From Flavobacterium muglaense (GTDB taxonomy: Bacteria > Bacteroidota > Bacteroidia > Flavobacteriales > Flavobacteriaceae): a stretch of DNA of 64,000 nucleotides. The notes beneath the pieces were generated by a model that was not told where the DNA came from, made no database searches, and saw nothing but the letters and a program-made list of their open reading frames with translations. Shown piece after piece: positions 1 to 8,258 of the stretch. Location: contig NZ_JACRUK010000005.1 of NCBI RefSeq assembly GCF_014305155.1, positions 1 through 64,000 on the forward strand, given 5' to 3'. The translations under genes and the position numbers were made by a program. Positions within the stretch are counted from its first letter, which is position 1. The number at the start of each line of letters is the position of its first letter.

Positions 1-88
1 CAATTATGAAAGTGATTATTTGGTGAAATTAAATCCAGTTATATGAAAATTGAGAATACTTTTTCAGCAAGCCCTAATTAATCTGGTT

Positions 89-550
89 TTAGTTGATTTT
101 TAATACGGAATCAATTACCCAAGCTGGGCCTATTAGTAGGAATTGTAAATCCTTGATAAAGGAAGGTTTTTTACCCTCTATTTGGTGTCCATAGAATTGA
201 CCAATCCAGCCGGCTGCAAATAGCGCTATAGAAAAGTATAATAATGGCACTGCTTGTCCGATGTAATAATTACCAACAAGGCAAATAGCTGTAAATAACA
301 GCATTTTTAAACCCATAGCTATTGAAAGTCTAAAATAGAATAGCAAAACAAATAGTAAAACTACAAAAGCCCAGTTTACAAATATAGAAGGCAAGAATGC
401 TAGTGGTTGCAGTAGTCCGTTTGGGATGCTCATAAACAGTCCAACAACTGAGAAAAAGATCAAAGGCACGCAGATGTAGTGTATTTTTTTATTAGTCACA
501 TTTTTGTGACTTACACCGTACTCGTCAAACCATTCGTTTAATGTTTTCAT
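89..550 (-). CDS. Mpo1-like (DUF962) membrane protein
   Basis: The 153-residue product is an integral membrane protein of the DUF962/Mpo1 family. Yeast Mpo1 is an iron-dependent dioxygenase that shortens 2-hydroxy fatty acids; that role has not been shown for bacterial members. Visible family features are the N-terminal YGVSHKNVTNKKIHYICVP block (His15 and His24), about four hydrophobic segments between residues 25 and 118, and the GHQIEGKKPSF block near residues 121-131 followed by a conserved LIGPAWV. The conserved histidines fit metal binding. It lies downstream of the glycosyltransferase gene on the same strand, but a structured repeat separates them, so co-transcription is uncertain. The family call is firm and the reaction is inferred. 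Confidence 0.85.
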   Translation of the reverse strand: MKTLNEWFDEYGVSHKNVTNKKIHYICVPLIFFSVVGLFMSIPNGLLQPLAFLPSIFVNWAFVVLLFVLLFYFRLSIAMGLKMLLFTAICLVGNYYIGQAVPLLYFSIALFAAGWIGQFYGHQIEGKKPSFIKDLQFLLIGPAWVIDSVLKIN

Positions 551-650
551 GTTTTATTTTTGTTATCGGTCGCTAATTTACTGAAAAAATACACAATCAC
601 TAATTTTATGGTTTTTTTATTATCGATTTCTGTGGTGGGGTTGTTTTTAT

Positions 651-750
651 TTGGCTGAGGGATTGAAGTGGAAATCCTTTTATGAGGTTTTTTTACCTCA
701 TAAAAGATTGCAACGGAAAGCGCGACCCGCTTTTTTTGCGGGGCAGCCCC
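651..750 (-). repeat. Dispersed structured intergenic repeat, copy A
   Basis: This noncoding block matches the blocks at 8068-8157 and 42026-42127. Read on the minus strand it has a box ending AATCTTTT, a variable hairpin, then a box starting AAAAGGATTTCCACTTCAAT. The central hairpin is an 11-bp perfect stem (678-688 with 695-705) around a T loop. A second GC-rich hairpin, CCCGC-T7-GCGGG, occupies 726-742. The block fills most of the gap between the glycosyltransferase stop and the DUF962 start. From memory, similar intergenic elements are common in Flavobacterium genomes; I know of no established function. Confidence 0.7.
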
Positions 751-761
751 TGAAAATAAAT

Positions 762-1751
762 CTAGTCCTTGTAGGTGTCAAAAAGATATTGGAGGGTTTC
801 GGGAATATTGTTGGCTTGAATTTTCGGGTATTTACAGTCTAGATTGATCCAGTTTTCGATGATGGTGTTAAAGTCTTGGCCCACTTCATAAACCACGGGA
901 ACGCCAAGCTTTTTCAAGGCAGCCGCGTTGCATTCTTGTTCATAATGGTTGCGAATGGGGATGGAAAGCACTTTTTTGCCAAGGTATAAAGCTTCGGCGG
1001 GCGTCTCAAATCCGCCACCGGTGATGATACCGTCACAGCTAATAAGACTTTTGTTGAATTTTTTGTGGTCCACAGGAAAATAGGTAATGTTGCCCACGGT
1101 ATGGGTATGGGTGATGGTGTTTAAAAACCAATGAAACTGTAAGTCGGGCAAGCTATTGAAGGCTTTTTCTAGGCAATCTTTGTCAAATGAAGGCAGGTAA
1201 ACCGTGATGTGATTGAGGTTGTTGGGTTGTGCATTAACAATGTCGTCCTTAATGATGGGTGGCCGAATAAAGGTGTCGTATGACTCAAAATGTAGACCAA
1301 TGTTTTTGCGGGACGGTGCGTAATGCTTTAAGATGAGTTCACCCATGACGCTTTTTTTGTCAGGCCTTGGTGTTTGCGGCGAAATAAAACTGGCTTGGTG
1401 TCCCAGTTGAACCGAGTTGATATTTTGCATTTTGCAAGCCAGGGAGGTAATGCTGTCAAAATCATTGATGACGATGTCGTAGTGTTTTAATGGGAGTGAT
1501 TCGGCATCTTTATAGATTTGTCTTGGTTTGATGTTTTTTACAATATCCCAGTAGTTGAGACCGCCACATTTGCTGTAATGCAAGCTACAGCCATTGCTCT
1601 TGAACTTTACAGGTAGCTGCGTTTCCAGACTGGCGTTATTGCCGCTTAAGAAGAAATCTACGGTGCCATGTTTTAATAAATACGGGTACAGTTGCATAGC
1701 TCTTGAGATGTGGCCGTTTCCTGTGGCTTGTATGGCGTAGAATATTTTCAT
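762..1751 (-). CDS. GT-B fold glycosyltransferase (family 28-like)
   Basis: The 329-residue cytoplasmic protein has the two-domain GT-B layout. The N-terminus (MKIFYAIQATGNGHISRAMQ) carries the glycine-rich, GNGH-type loop of MurG-like and related UDP-sugar transferases. The C-terminal half carries a GGGFETPAEALYLGKK motif followed by IPIRNHYEQ.NAAALKKLG, which is the nucleotide-sugar binding region of the GT28 C-terminal domain. Acceptor and donor cannot be read from sequence. No other glycan genes adjoin it, so a role in a glycolipid or cell-wall precursor is only inference. The ATG start follows a non-coding gap of 177 bases shared with the divergent TPR gene. Confidence 0.8.
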   Translation of the reverse strand: MKIFYAIQATGNGHISRAMQLYPYLLKHGTVDFFLSGNNASLETQLPVKFKSNGCSLHYSKCGGLNYWDIVKNIKPRQIYKDAESLPLKHYDIVINDFDSITSLACKMQNINSVQLGHQASFISPQTPRPDKKSVMGELILKHYAPSRKNIGLHFESYDTFIRPPIIKDDIVNAQPNNLNHITVYLPSFDKDCLEKAFNSLPDLQFHWFLNTITHTHTVGNITYFPVDHKKFNKSLISCDGIITGGGFETPAEALYLGKKVLSIPIRNHYEQECNAAALKKLGVPVVYEVGQDFNTIIENWINLDCKYPKIQANNIPETLQYLFDTYKD

Positions 1752-1916
1752 AGTCCTTGTGTTTTAGTAAGCGAATGTGTTTGCGGTTTGCTATAGTAAA
1801 TGTAATTCTAGCTTGTTATGTAAAGGTTCTTTTAAGTTTTCTAATTCATTAAGGTTTTTAGAAATAGGATGTTTTTTATGTTCGTTAAAAGACTTTTTAT
1901 TCCTTTAAAATTTCCT

Positions 1917-1924
1917 TATTTTTG
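1917..1924 (+). promoter_or_regulatory. -7 promoter box, four bases before the TPR gene start
   Basis: TATTTTTG matches the Bacteroidota -7 consensus TAnnTTTG. Only four bases separate it from the ATG at 1929, so transcription would begin at or very near the start codon and give a leaderless or near-leaderless mRNA. No exact TTTG lies at the -33 position (a TTTT is present there). Confidence 0.55.
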
Positions 1925-1928
1925 AAAA

Positions 1929-2633
1929 ATGAAATACATTTTATACTTCATTTTGTTTTTTCCACTTTTGGTGTTGTCTCAATCTAATTTTGATAAAGGA
2001 CAAGGTTTATTTGAAGCTGGGAAAATGGATCAGGCCGAAAGTGTTTTTGAAACTGTTTTAAGAACGGAGCCATCCAATTTAAAAGCCATTGAATATTTAG
2101 GCGATATCGCAGGACAAAATAAGTCGTGGGACAAAGCAATTATGTACTATGAAAAGCTAAAGGTTTTAAAGCCATCTGAAGCAAATTACTATTACAAATA
2201 CGGTGGCGCTCTAGGAATGAAGGCGCTGGAAGTTAATAAGTTTAAGGCGCTGGGGATGATTGATGATATTAAAGAGTCGTTTGAAAAAGCGATTCAGCTT
2301 AACTCACGTCATATCGATGCGAGATGGGCTTTGATAGAATTGTACATCAAATTACCTGGAATTGTGGGTGGTAGTGAGTCTAAAGCAATTCAATATTCGA
2401 ATGAGTTGTTGCGACTATCAACAGTAGATGGGTACATGTCTCGAGGGCATATTGATGAATATTTTAAAAGATATACAAGAGCCGAACAGCAATACAAAAA
2501 GGCAATTGCAGTGAGTAATTCGGTAAAAAGCTACCAATTACTCGCCAATTTATACAAATACAAAATGAAAGACAGCGCGAAAGCAGAGGCTGTTTTACAA
2601 ACCATAAAAAAAATAAATTCAACTTCTAAGTAA
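1929..2633 (+). CDS. Secreted tetratricopeptide-repeat protein
   Basis: The 234-residue product starts with a signal peptide (residues 1-18, hydrophobic core ending VLSQS), so it is probably periplasmic or envelope-anchored. The rest is a series of TPR-like helical pairs: residues about 20-55 (GLFEAGKMDQAESVFETVLRTEP), 56-90 (AIEYLGDIAGQNKSWDKAIMYYEKL), 115-150, and a last pair near 185-230. TPR arrays act as protein-protein docking surfaces; the partner is unknown. The stop is five bases before mpl, so the two are likely co-transcribed, but that does not show a shared peptidoglycan role. Confidence 0.8.
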   Translation: MKYILYFILFFPLLVLSQSNFDKGQGLFEAGKMDQAESVFETVLRTEPSNLKAIEYLGDIAGQNKSWDKAIMYYEKLKVLKPSEANYYYKYGGALGMKALEVNKFKALGMIDDIKESFEKAIQLNSRHIDARWALIELYIKLPGIVGGSESKAIQYSNELLRLSTVDGYMSRGHIDEYFKRYTRAEQQYKKAIAVSNSVKSYQLLANLYKYKMKDSAKAEAVLQTIKKINSTSK

Positions 2634-2638
2634 AATAT

Positions 2639-3994
2639 ATGAGAACGCACTTTATCGCTATCGGTGGTAGCGCCATGCACAATTTGGCTTTAGCTTTACA
2701 TAATAAAGGGTATCAAGTGTCTGGTAGTGATGATGCCATTTTTGAGCCATCAAAATCACGTTTAGATAAAAAAGGAATTTTACCTGCTGAACTGGGTTGG
2801 TTTCCTGAAAAAATAACACAAGATGTACAAGCGGTGATTCTAGGTATGCATGCCAAAGCGGATAATCCAGAATTATTGAAAGCACAAGAATTAGGGTTGA
2901 AAATCTATTCGTATCCTGAGTTTTTATACGAACAATCTAAAAATAAAACCCGTGTGGTAATAGGGGGTTCACATGGTAAAACGACGATCACATCGATGAT
3001 TTTACATGTTATGCATTACCATGATATTGCGGTAGATTATATGGTGGGAGCACAGCTGGAAGGGTTTGATACCATGGTTCATTTGACCGAAGAGAATGAT
3101 TTTATTGTCTTGGAAGGGGATGAATATTTGTCATCGCCTATTGATAGACGACCGAAATTTCATTTATACCAACCCAATATTGCACTAATATCTGGGATTG
3201 CTTGGGATCATATTAATGTTTTTCCAACTTATGATTATTATGTAGAGCAGTTTGAGATTTTCATTGGCAAAATTACAAATGGCGGGATCTTAGTGTACAA
3301 CGAAGAAGATGGCGAAGTAAAAAGAGTAGCCGAAGCAGCAACAAACCCTATTAGAAAATTAGCTTATACCACACCAAATTATAAGGTGGAAGATGGTGTA
3401 ACCTTATTAGAAACTCCCGAAGGGGATATGCCCATCGAAGTTTTTGGTGGACATAATTTAAATAATTTGGCTGGAGCCAAATGGATATGTCAAAATATGG
3501 GCGTTGACGAAGCTGATTTTTACGAAGCCGTTGCCAGTTTTAAAGGCGCTTCAAAAAGATTAGAAAAAATCGCCGAAAGTAAAACAGCGGTAGCCTATAA
3601 AGATTTTGCACATTCACCAAGTAAAGTAGCTGCAACTACTAAGGCGGTGAAGGAACAATATCCTAATCGTACTTTGGTAGCTTGTTTAGAATTGCACACC
3701 TATAGTAGCTTAAATGCCGAGTTTTTGAAGGAATACGAAGGGGCTCTAGAACATGCAGATGTTGCTGTGGTGTTTTATTCGCCAGATGCAGTGAAGATTA
3801 AGCAACTGGAGGAAGTGACTTATGATCAAATTGCAACAGCTTTTAATAGAAAAGATTTAATTATATACACCAATCCTGTCGAATTTAAAGAATATTTGTT
3901 TGGTCTTAATTTTGACAATTCGGCTTTGTTATTGATGAGTTCAGGGAATTACGGCGGTTTGAATTTTGACGAAGTTAAGAAGATAATAGAGTAA
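2639..3994 (+). CDS. mpl: Murein peptide ligase Mpl
   Basis: This 451-residue Mur-ligase-family enzyme is UDP-N-acetylmuramate:L-alanyl-gamma-D-glutamyl-meso-diaminopimelate ligase, which reattaches the recycled murein tripeptide to UDP-MurNAc in the cytoplasm. The order of domains fits: an N-terminal Rossmann-like domain (HFIAIGGSAMHNLALAL, residues 4-20), the ATP P-loop GGSHGKTT at 109-116, the central domain with LEGDEYLSS, and a C-terminal ligase domain with YKDFAHSPSKV. The HSP after the DFA is characteristic of Mpl rather than MurC. It follows the TPR gene by five bases and precedes a GNAT gene by nine, suggesting one transcript. Confidence 0.93.
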   Translation: MRTHFIAIGGSAMHNLALALHNKGYQVSGSDDAIFEPSKSRLDKKGILPAELGWFPEKITQDVQAVILGMHAKADNPELLKAQELGLKIYSYPEFLYEQSKNKTRVVIGGSHGKTTITSMILHVMHYHDIAVDYMVGAQLEGFDTMVHLTEENDFIVLEGDEYLSSPIDRRPKFHLYQPNIALISGIAWDHINVFPTYDYYVEQFEIFIGKITNGGILVYNEEDGEVKRVAEAATNPIRKLAYTTPNYKVEDGVTLLETPEGDMPIEVFGGHNLNNLAGAKWICQNMGVDEADFYEAVASFKGASKRLEKIAESKTAVAYKDFAHSPSKVAATTKAVKEQYPNRTLVACLELHTYSSLNAEFLKEYEGALEHADVAVVFYSPDAVKIKQLEEVTYDQIATAFNRKDLIIYTNPVEFKEYLFGLNFDNSALLLMSSGNYGGLNFDEVKKIIE

Positions 3995-4003
3995 TCTTGA
4001 ATA

Positions 4004-4462
4004 ATGGAACAACAAATTAAGATTACTAGAACTACGAGCGAGGATAAAGATTTTATTGCGTTAGTAAGAGAATTAGACAAAAGTTTGTGGGAGACCTATC
4101 CTGAGCTACAGTCGAATTATTGGGGCAATAATATTATCGAATTAAACCCAAATGCAATTGTGGTTTATATTGATAATGTGGCGGTTGCTTGTTCTTGTTT
4201 TAAGAAATACGATTCAAATACAATCGAAATAAAACGTATGTTTGTTTCTCCTGACGCACGCGGGAAAAGATTGGCGCAAAGAATGTTACAGGAGTTAGAA
4301 GCTTGGGCAGCTACGATGGGTTTTTCTTTTTCGGTTTTGGAAACCTTGTATAAGCAAGAAGCGGCGATCGGGATGTATCAAAAAGCGGGTTATAGTATCA
4401 TAGAGAATTATCCGCCTTATGAAGGGTTGAAAAATAGTATTTGCATGAAAAAAAGTATTTAA
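4004..4462 (+). CDS. GNAT-family N-acetyltransferase
   Basis: The 152-residue protein is a single GNAT domain that would transfer an acetyl group from acetyl-CoA to an unidentified amine. The acetyl-CoA binding motif A is clear: EIKRMFVSPDARGKRLAQRMLQELE (about residues 74-98), with an RGKRLAQ loop in place of the classical Q/RxxGxG/A. The C-terminal segment LYKQEAAIGMYQKAGY is the usual motif B. It starts nine bases after mpl. The substrate cannot be assigned; neighbours suggest nothing specific. Confidence 0.85.
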   Translation: MEQQIKITRTTSEDKDFIALVRELDKSLWETYPELQSNYWGNNIIELNPNAIVVYIDNVAVACSCFKKYDSNTIEIKRMFVSPDARGKRLAQRMLQELEAWAATMGFSFSVLETLYKQEAAIGMYQKAGYSIIENYPPYEGLKNSICMKKSI

Positions 4463-4529
4463 ACTCCGTTTCATATTGGGTTTAAAGAGAGCATGATTTT
4501 TGTATTTGTATCAATTTAAATCTTTAAAT

Positions 4530-5222
4530 GTGGAACAAAATAATTTTCCGATTACCCATTGGTCCGAAGACGACAAGCCTCGTGAGAAGTTGATGTTAAA
4601 AGGCAAAAGCGCTTTGAGCGATGCCGAGTTGATTGCGATTTTAATTGGATCAGGCAGTAGAAACGAGTCGGCGGTGGAGCTGAGTAAGCGTATTTTGGGT
4701 AGTGTAAATAACAACTTGAATGCTTTAGGAAAATTGTCTATTGCGCAATTGATTGCATTTAAAGGAATTGGCGAAGCCAAAGCAATTTCGATTATTGCAG
4801 CTTTAGAATTAGGACGACGCCGTAGAGCCGAGGATGCTGTTCAATTGGTAAAAATTACTTCGAGCAAAGCTATTTTTGAGTTAATGCAACCCATAATTGG
4901 AGAATTACCGCATGAAGAATTTTGGATTGTGTATTTGAATAATTCAAATAAAGTGATTTCAAAATCCCAGCTGAGCAAAGGCGGAATTACCGGAACTTTG
5001 GTAGATGTACGATTGGTTTTTAAAAATGCTTTAGAGCTAGGCGCCACAAGTTTAATATTGTGTCACAATCATCCATCGGGAACGTTGATTCCTAGTGATG
5101 CTGATAAACAGATTACTAGAAAACTAAAATTAGCAGGAGATAGTCTCGAAATAAAAGTCTTAGACCATTTAATCGTCACGGAGACCAGTTATTTTAGTTT
5201 TGTAGACGAAGGAATATTTTAA
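4530..5222 (+). CDS. radC: RadC/JAB-domain DNA repair-associated protein
   Basis: RadC-family protein with an N-terminal UPF0758 helix-hairpin-helix region (SDAELIAILIGSG; LSIAQLIAFKGIGEAKAISI) and a C-terminal JAB/JAMM metal-binding domain. The metal-ligand pattern CHNHPSGTLIPSDAD (HxHx7D) is intact. The family was once linked to recombinational repair, but its biochemical role remains unclear. I place the start at the GTG at 4530 (VEQNNFPITHWSEDDKPREKLM), because flavobacterial homologues usually begin with the equivalent of MEQN and the codons upstream (from a TTG at 4500) look unconserved. That start gives 230 residues. It lies 14 bases before the HAD gene. Confidence 0.85.
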   Translation: MEQNNFPITHWSEDDKPREKLMLKGKSALSDAELIAILIGSGSRNESAVELSKRILGSVNNNLNALGKLSIAQLIAFKGIGEAKAISIIAALELGRRRRAEDAVQLVKITSSKAIFELMQPIIGELPHEEFWIVYLNNSNKVISKSQLSKGGITGTLVDVRLVFKNALELGATSLILCHNHPSGTLIPSDADKQITRKLKLAGDSLEIKVLDHLIVTETSYFSFVDEGIF

Positions 5223-5236
5223 TAAAAAGAAATAAA

Positions 5237-5926
5237 ATGAAGATTGATAATATAAAAGATGTGTTTTTTGATTTAGATCATACCTTATGGGATTTTGATA
5301 AAAACTCAGAAATTACTTTTGAAAACATATTTAGAAGGAACCACCCAACAGTTGAAATAAAATCATTTATTGATCAGTATATACCAATTAATCAAGCGTG
5401 TTGGAAACTGTATCAGTATGACAAAATAACCCATCAAGAATTACGTTATAATAGATTGAAACAGTCATTTGATGCTTTGAATTATATTATTTCGGATAAA
5501 GAAATTGATCTCATAGCAGACGAATATATTGCGTACTTGCCAGATAATAATCATCTTTTTGATGGGACATTCGAAGTTTTGGATTATCTGAATGGTAAGT
5601 ACAATTTGCACATTATTACCAATGGTTTTGCGGATGTGCAAACTAGAAAAATTAGTAATGCTCAGCTTTCGAGTTATTTTAATACGGTTACTAATTCAGA
5701 AATGGCGGGAGTGAAGAAACCAAATCCAATTATTTTTGAGTACGCTTTAGATTTGGCTAAAGCCAAAAAAGAACATAGTATTATGATTGGGGATTCGTTA
5801 GATGCCGATGTGCAAGGTGCTTTGGATTGTGGGTTAGACGCTATCTTTTTTAGTGAAATTGCAAACCCTGTAGGAAATGATATTAAACAAATTAATCATT
5901 TATTAGAATTAAAAAAATATTTATAA
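5237..5926 (+). CDS. yjjG: YjjG-family pyrimidine nucleotidase (HAD superfamily)
   Basis: A 229-residue haloacid-dehalogenase phosphatase. Motif I is FFDLDHTLWDFDKNS (nucleophile Asp12 and Asp14). Motif II is ITNGFADVQTRK, and motifs III/IV are KKPNPIIFEYA and MIGDSLDADVQGA. The DHTLWDF version of motif I and the helical cap match the YjjG/house-cleaning nucleotidases, which dephosphorylate non-canonical pyrimidine nucleotides such as 5-substituted dUMP. The exact substrate preference is inferred from the family. It is sandwiched between radC and a secreted protein with gaps of 14 and 3 bases, so an operon is likely. Confidence 0.8.
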   Translation: MKIDNIKDVFFDLDHTLWDFDKNSEITFENIFRRNHPTVEIKSFIDQYIPINQACWKLYQYDKITHQELRYNRLKQSFDALNYIISDKEIDLIADEYIAYLPDNNHLFDGTFEVLDYLNGKYNLHIITNGFADVQTRKISNAQLSSYFNTVTNSEMAGVKKPNPIIFEYALDLAKAKKEHSIMIGDSLDADVQGALDCGLDAIFFSEIANPVGNDIKQINHLLELKKYL

Positions 5927-5929
5927 ATT

Positions 5930-6700
5930 ATGAAGAAAGTATTAGTATTACTTGTTATGTTATTGTCTTTTAACGGATTTTCACAATCGATCAATAACTA
6001 TAAATACGTTGTTGTGCCTTTGAAGTTCGATTTTATCAGTAGTGATAATCAATATCGTTTGGCTACTTTATCGAAGTTTAATTTGAATAAAGCTGGTTTT
6101 GCAGCTTTTTATGATAATGAGTCTTTACCTAGTGAAAATATTCAAAGATGTGATATATTATCGTTTGATGTTGTTAAAGAAAAATCGTTTTTAACAACAA
6201 AACTACATGTTATTTTTAAAGATTGTTATGGCAAGGTGATTTATCAATCAGAGACTGGCGTGAGTAAACAAAAGGATTATCAACTAGCTTACACCGAGGC
6301 TTTGAATGATGCTTTTGAGTCAATTTATGCTTTAAATTATAAATATACAGGTCTTGCTAATGCAGTTGCAAAAGTAGCTCCGAAAGCCACAGTTGCAAAA
6401 GTAGAGACGGTAGTTGTACAAGAAAAGAAGGAAGTCGAAGAAAAATTAGTTCCTGTCGCTAAAAAAGAAATAATGCAAGATGGTAGTTTTTTATATGCGC
6501 AACCGGTTTTAAATGGGTTTCAGTTAGTGGATACTACTCCAAAAGTGGTGATGAAAGTTTTTAAAACATCAATAGCTAGTTGTTATATTGCTGATAAAGA
6601 AGGTGTAAGTGGGGTTTTGATCTCTAAAGAGGGGCAATGGTATTTTGAATATTATAAAAACGACAAATTATTTTCAGAGAAAATAGCAGTTAAGTTCTAG
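5930..6700 (+). CDS. Secreted protein of unknown function
   Basis: I do not recognise a characterised family. The 256-residue product has a signal peptide (residues 1-18, MKKVLVLLVMLLSFNGFSQ). A mixed alpha/beta region of about 120 residues follows (YKYVVVPLKFDFISSDNQYR, TLSKFNLNKAGFAAF, AYTEALNDAFESI), typical of a conserved Bacteroidota hypothetical. Then comes a charged Ala/Val/Lys/Glu linker (about 140-180), and a C-terminal segment with several beta strands ending IAVKF. The layout suggests two small envelope domains joined by a flexible linker. It starts three bases after the nucleotidase and ends at a strong terminator. Confidence 0.7.
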   Translation: MKKVLVLLVMLLSFNGFSQSINNYKYVVVPLKFDFISSDNQYRLATLSKFNLNKAGFAAFYDNESLPSENIQRCDILSFDVVKEKSFLTTKLHVIFKDCYGKVIYQSETGVSKQKDYQLAYTEALNDAFESIYALNYKYTGLANAVAKVAPKATVAKVETVVVQEKKEVEEKLVPVAKKEIMQDGSFLYAQPVLNGFQLVDTTPKVVMKVFKTSIASCYIADKEGVSGVLISKEGQWYFEYYKNDKLFSEKIAVKF

Positions 6701-6722
6701 TTTTAAGTCGTTAGTTACTAAT

Positions 6723-6763
6723 AAAAAAAGCAGATTATTCAATTAGAATAATCTGCTTTTTTT
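6723..6763. terminator. Bidirectional intrinsic terminator
   Basis: An 18-bp perfect inverted repeat (6723-6740 with 6746-6763, loop AATTA) has a GCAGATTATTC core flanked by A7 and T7 tracts. It sits between the convergent secreted-protein gene and rarA and can serve both strands. Confidence 0.92.
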
Positions 6764-6764
6764 A

Positions 6765-8042
6765 TTAGTAACCATATTTATTTTTCCATCGGTTTTTTAA
6801 GAATTCTCGTGTCGTGTTTTCTCTTGAATTGTTGCCAGGAATGTAAATTGGATTGTTGCTTAGCTCCTGTGGTAAAAATTCCTGATCCGCAAAGTTGTTA
6901 GTATAATCATGCGAATATTTATATTCTTCTCCGTAACCTAACTCTTTCATTAATTTGGTTGGTGCGTTTCGCAAATGAATGGGCACAGACAAATCTCCAG
7001 TTTGCTTCACCAGTTGTTGCGCCGTTCCTATGGCAAGGTAAGAGGCGTTACTTTTGGGTGATGTAGCAAGATAAATAGCACATTGACTTAGTATAATCCG
7101 GCTTTCAGGATAGCCAATAGTTGCTACCGCTTGAAATGTATTATTGGCCATAATAAACGCAGTAGGATTTGCATTTCCAATGTCTTCACTGGAAAGAATC
7201 AACATGCGTCGGGCAATAAATTTGACGTCTTCACCGCCTTCAATCATTCGAGCCAACCAATAAACAGCTCCATTAGGATCGCTTCCGCGGATCGATTTTA
7301 TAAAGGCCGACACAATATCATAATGTTGTTCACCACTTTTGTCATACAAAACCGTATTTTGTTGCACGAGCTCAAATACTCTTTCGTTTGTAATCACAAT
7401 TTTGTCTGCAGCGGCTGCATTGATAACGAGTTCAAAAATATTCAATAGCTTGCGCCCGTCACCACCAGATAATCGAAGTAAGGCTTCGGTTTCTTTCAGT
7501 GTAATGTCTTTCGTTGCTAAAAACGAATCAGTCTTTAGTGCGCGTTGTAGTAAGGATTCAAGATCTGCTTTGGTAAAGGCATTTAAAATATAAACCTGAC
7601 AACGTGATAGGAGGGCAGGAATTACCTCAAAACTGGGGTTCTCTGTAGTCGCCCCTATTAAGGTTATCCATCCTTTTTCAACTGCTGCTAACAATGAATC
7701 TTGTTGCGATTTGCTAAAACGATGAATCTCATCAATAAACAGTATTGGGTTTTTGGCAGTAAAAAGGCCACCGCTTTGTTTTGCCTTTTCGATCACATCA
7801 CGAATATCTTTGACACCTGAGTTGATCGCCGATAAAATATAAAAAGGACGCTTGGATTCTTGTGCAATGATTTGCGCCAAAGTAGTTTTTCCTGTTCCCG
7901 GCGGCCCCCATAGTAGGAGTGACGGGATGATTCCTTTGGCTATTTGATGTGTCAAAGAGCCGTTAGGCCCTACTAAATGGGACTGACTAATGTAGTCTTC
8001 TAGTTTTTGTGGACGAATTCGTTCTGCTAATGGTGCTTCCAT
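6765..8042 (-). CDS. rarA: Replication-associated recombination protein A (AAA+ ATPase)
   Basis: The 425-residue AAA+ protein belongs to the RarA/MgsA/WRNIP1 clamp-loader-like family, which acts at stalled replication forks. The N-terminal [19 protein letters not shown] matches the family opening. Walker A is GPPGTGKT at 46-53, Walker B is LFIDEIHRF at about 101-109, and sensor 1 is [12 protein letters not shown]. The C-terminal half has the RarA tetramerisation/helical domain with [37 protein letters not shown] and the [16 protein letters not shown] block. Length is normal. The gene is read away from the rhomboid gene; repeat copy B begins 25 bases upstream of its start codon. Confidence 0.95.
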   Translation of the reverse strand: MEAPLAERIRPQKLEDYISQSHLVGPNGSLTHQIAKGIIPSLLLWGPPGTGKTTLAQIIAQESKRPFYILSAINSGVKDIRDVIEKAKQSGGLFTAKNPILFIDEIHRFSKSQQDSLLAAVEKGWITLIGATTENPSFEVIPALLSRCQVYILNAFTKADLESLLQRALKTDSFLATKDITLKETEALLRLSGGDGRKLLNIFELVINAAAADKIVITNERVFELVQQNTVLYDKSGEQHYDIVSAFIKSIRGSDPNGAVYWLARMIEGGEDVKFIARRMLILSSEDIGNANPTAFIMANNTFQAVATIGYPESRIILSQCAIYLATSPKSNASYLAIGTAQQLVKQTGDLSVPIHLRNAPTKLMKELGYGEEYKYSHDYTNNFADQEFLPQELSNNPIYIPGNNSRENTTREFLKNRWKNKYGY

Positions 8043-8067
8043 GTTGTAAAATTACTATTTTTTATTT

Positions 8068-8157
8068 GAAGCTATTCCAGCTATCCACTATATCTTTTAT
8101 TTCGTTTGCTCGTTCCTCGCCACGATATAAAAGGATGCCGTTCCTATCTGGGCTAAA
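8068..8157 (+). repeat. Dispersed structured intergenic repeat, copy B
   Basis: The + strand shows the same two conserved boxes as copy A: one ending CACTATATCTTTTAT and one starting AAAAGGATGCCGTTCCTATC. A variable middle (GC-richer, about 25 bases) separates them, and the ATCTTTT and AAAAGGAT segments can pair. The block sits in the 216-base gap between the divergent rarA and rhomboid genes, so it cannot be simply a 3'-end terminator. Confidence 0.65.
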
Positions 8158-8258
8158 AACGATTTGAGATTTTAATTAACAAGCTATTATATGACAAAAT
8201 AGCATTATTTTTTATTTGGAAGAATTTTTGAGTATCAACTACCTATAAAAATTAGAAC

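Noticed and set aside
651..842. Plus-strand open frame of 63 codons overlapping the glycosyltransferase 3' end
   Set aside because: It is made largely of the structured repeat and the antisense of the glycosyltransferase gene; no protein-like pattern.
4500..4529. TTG start for radC
   Set aside because: The ten extra codons look unconserved; the GTG at 4530 matches the usual flavobacterial start. Not certain.
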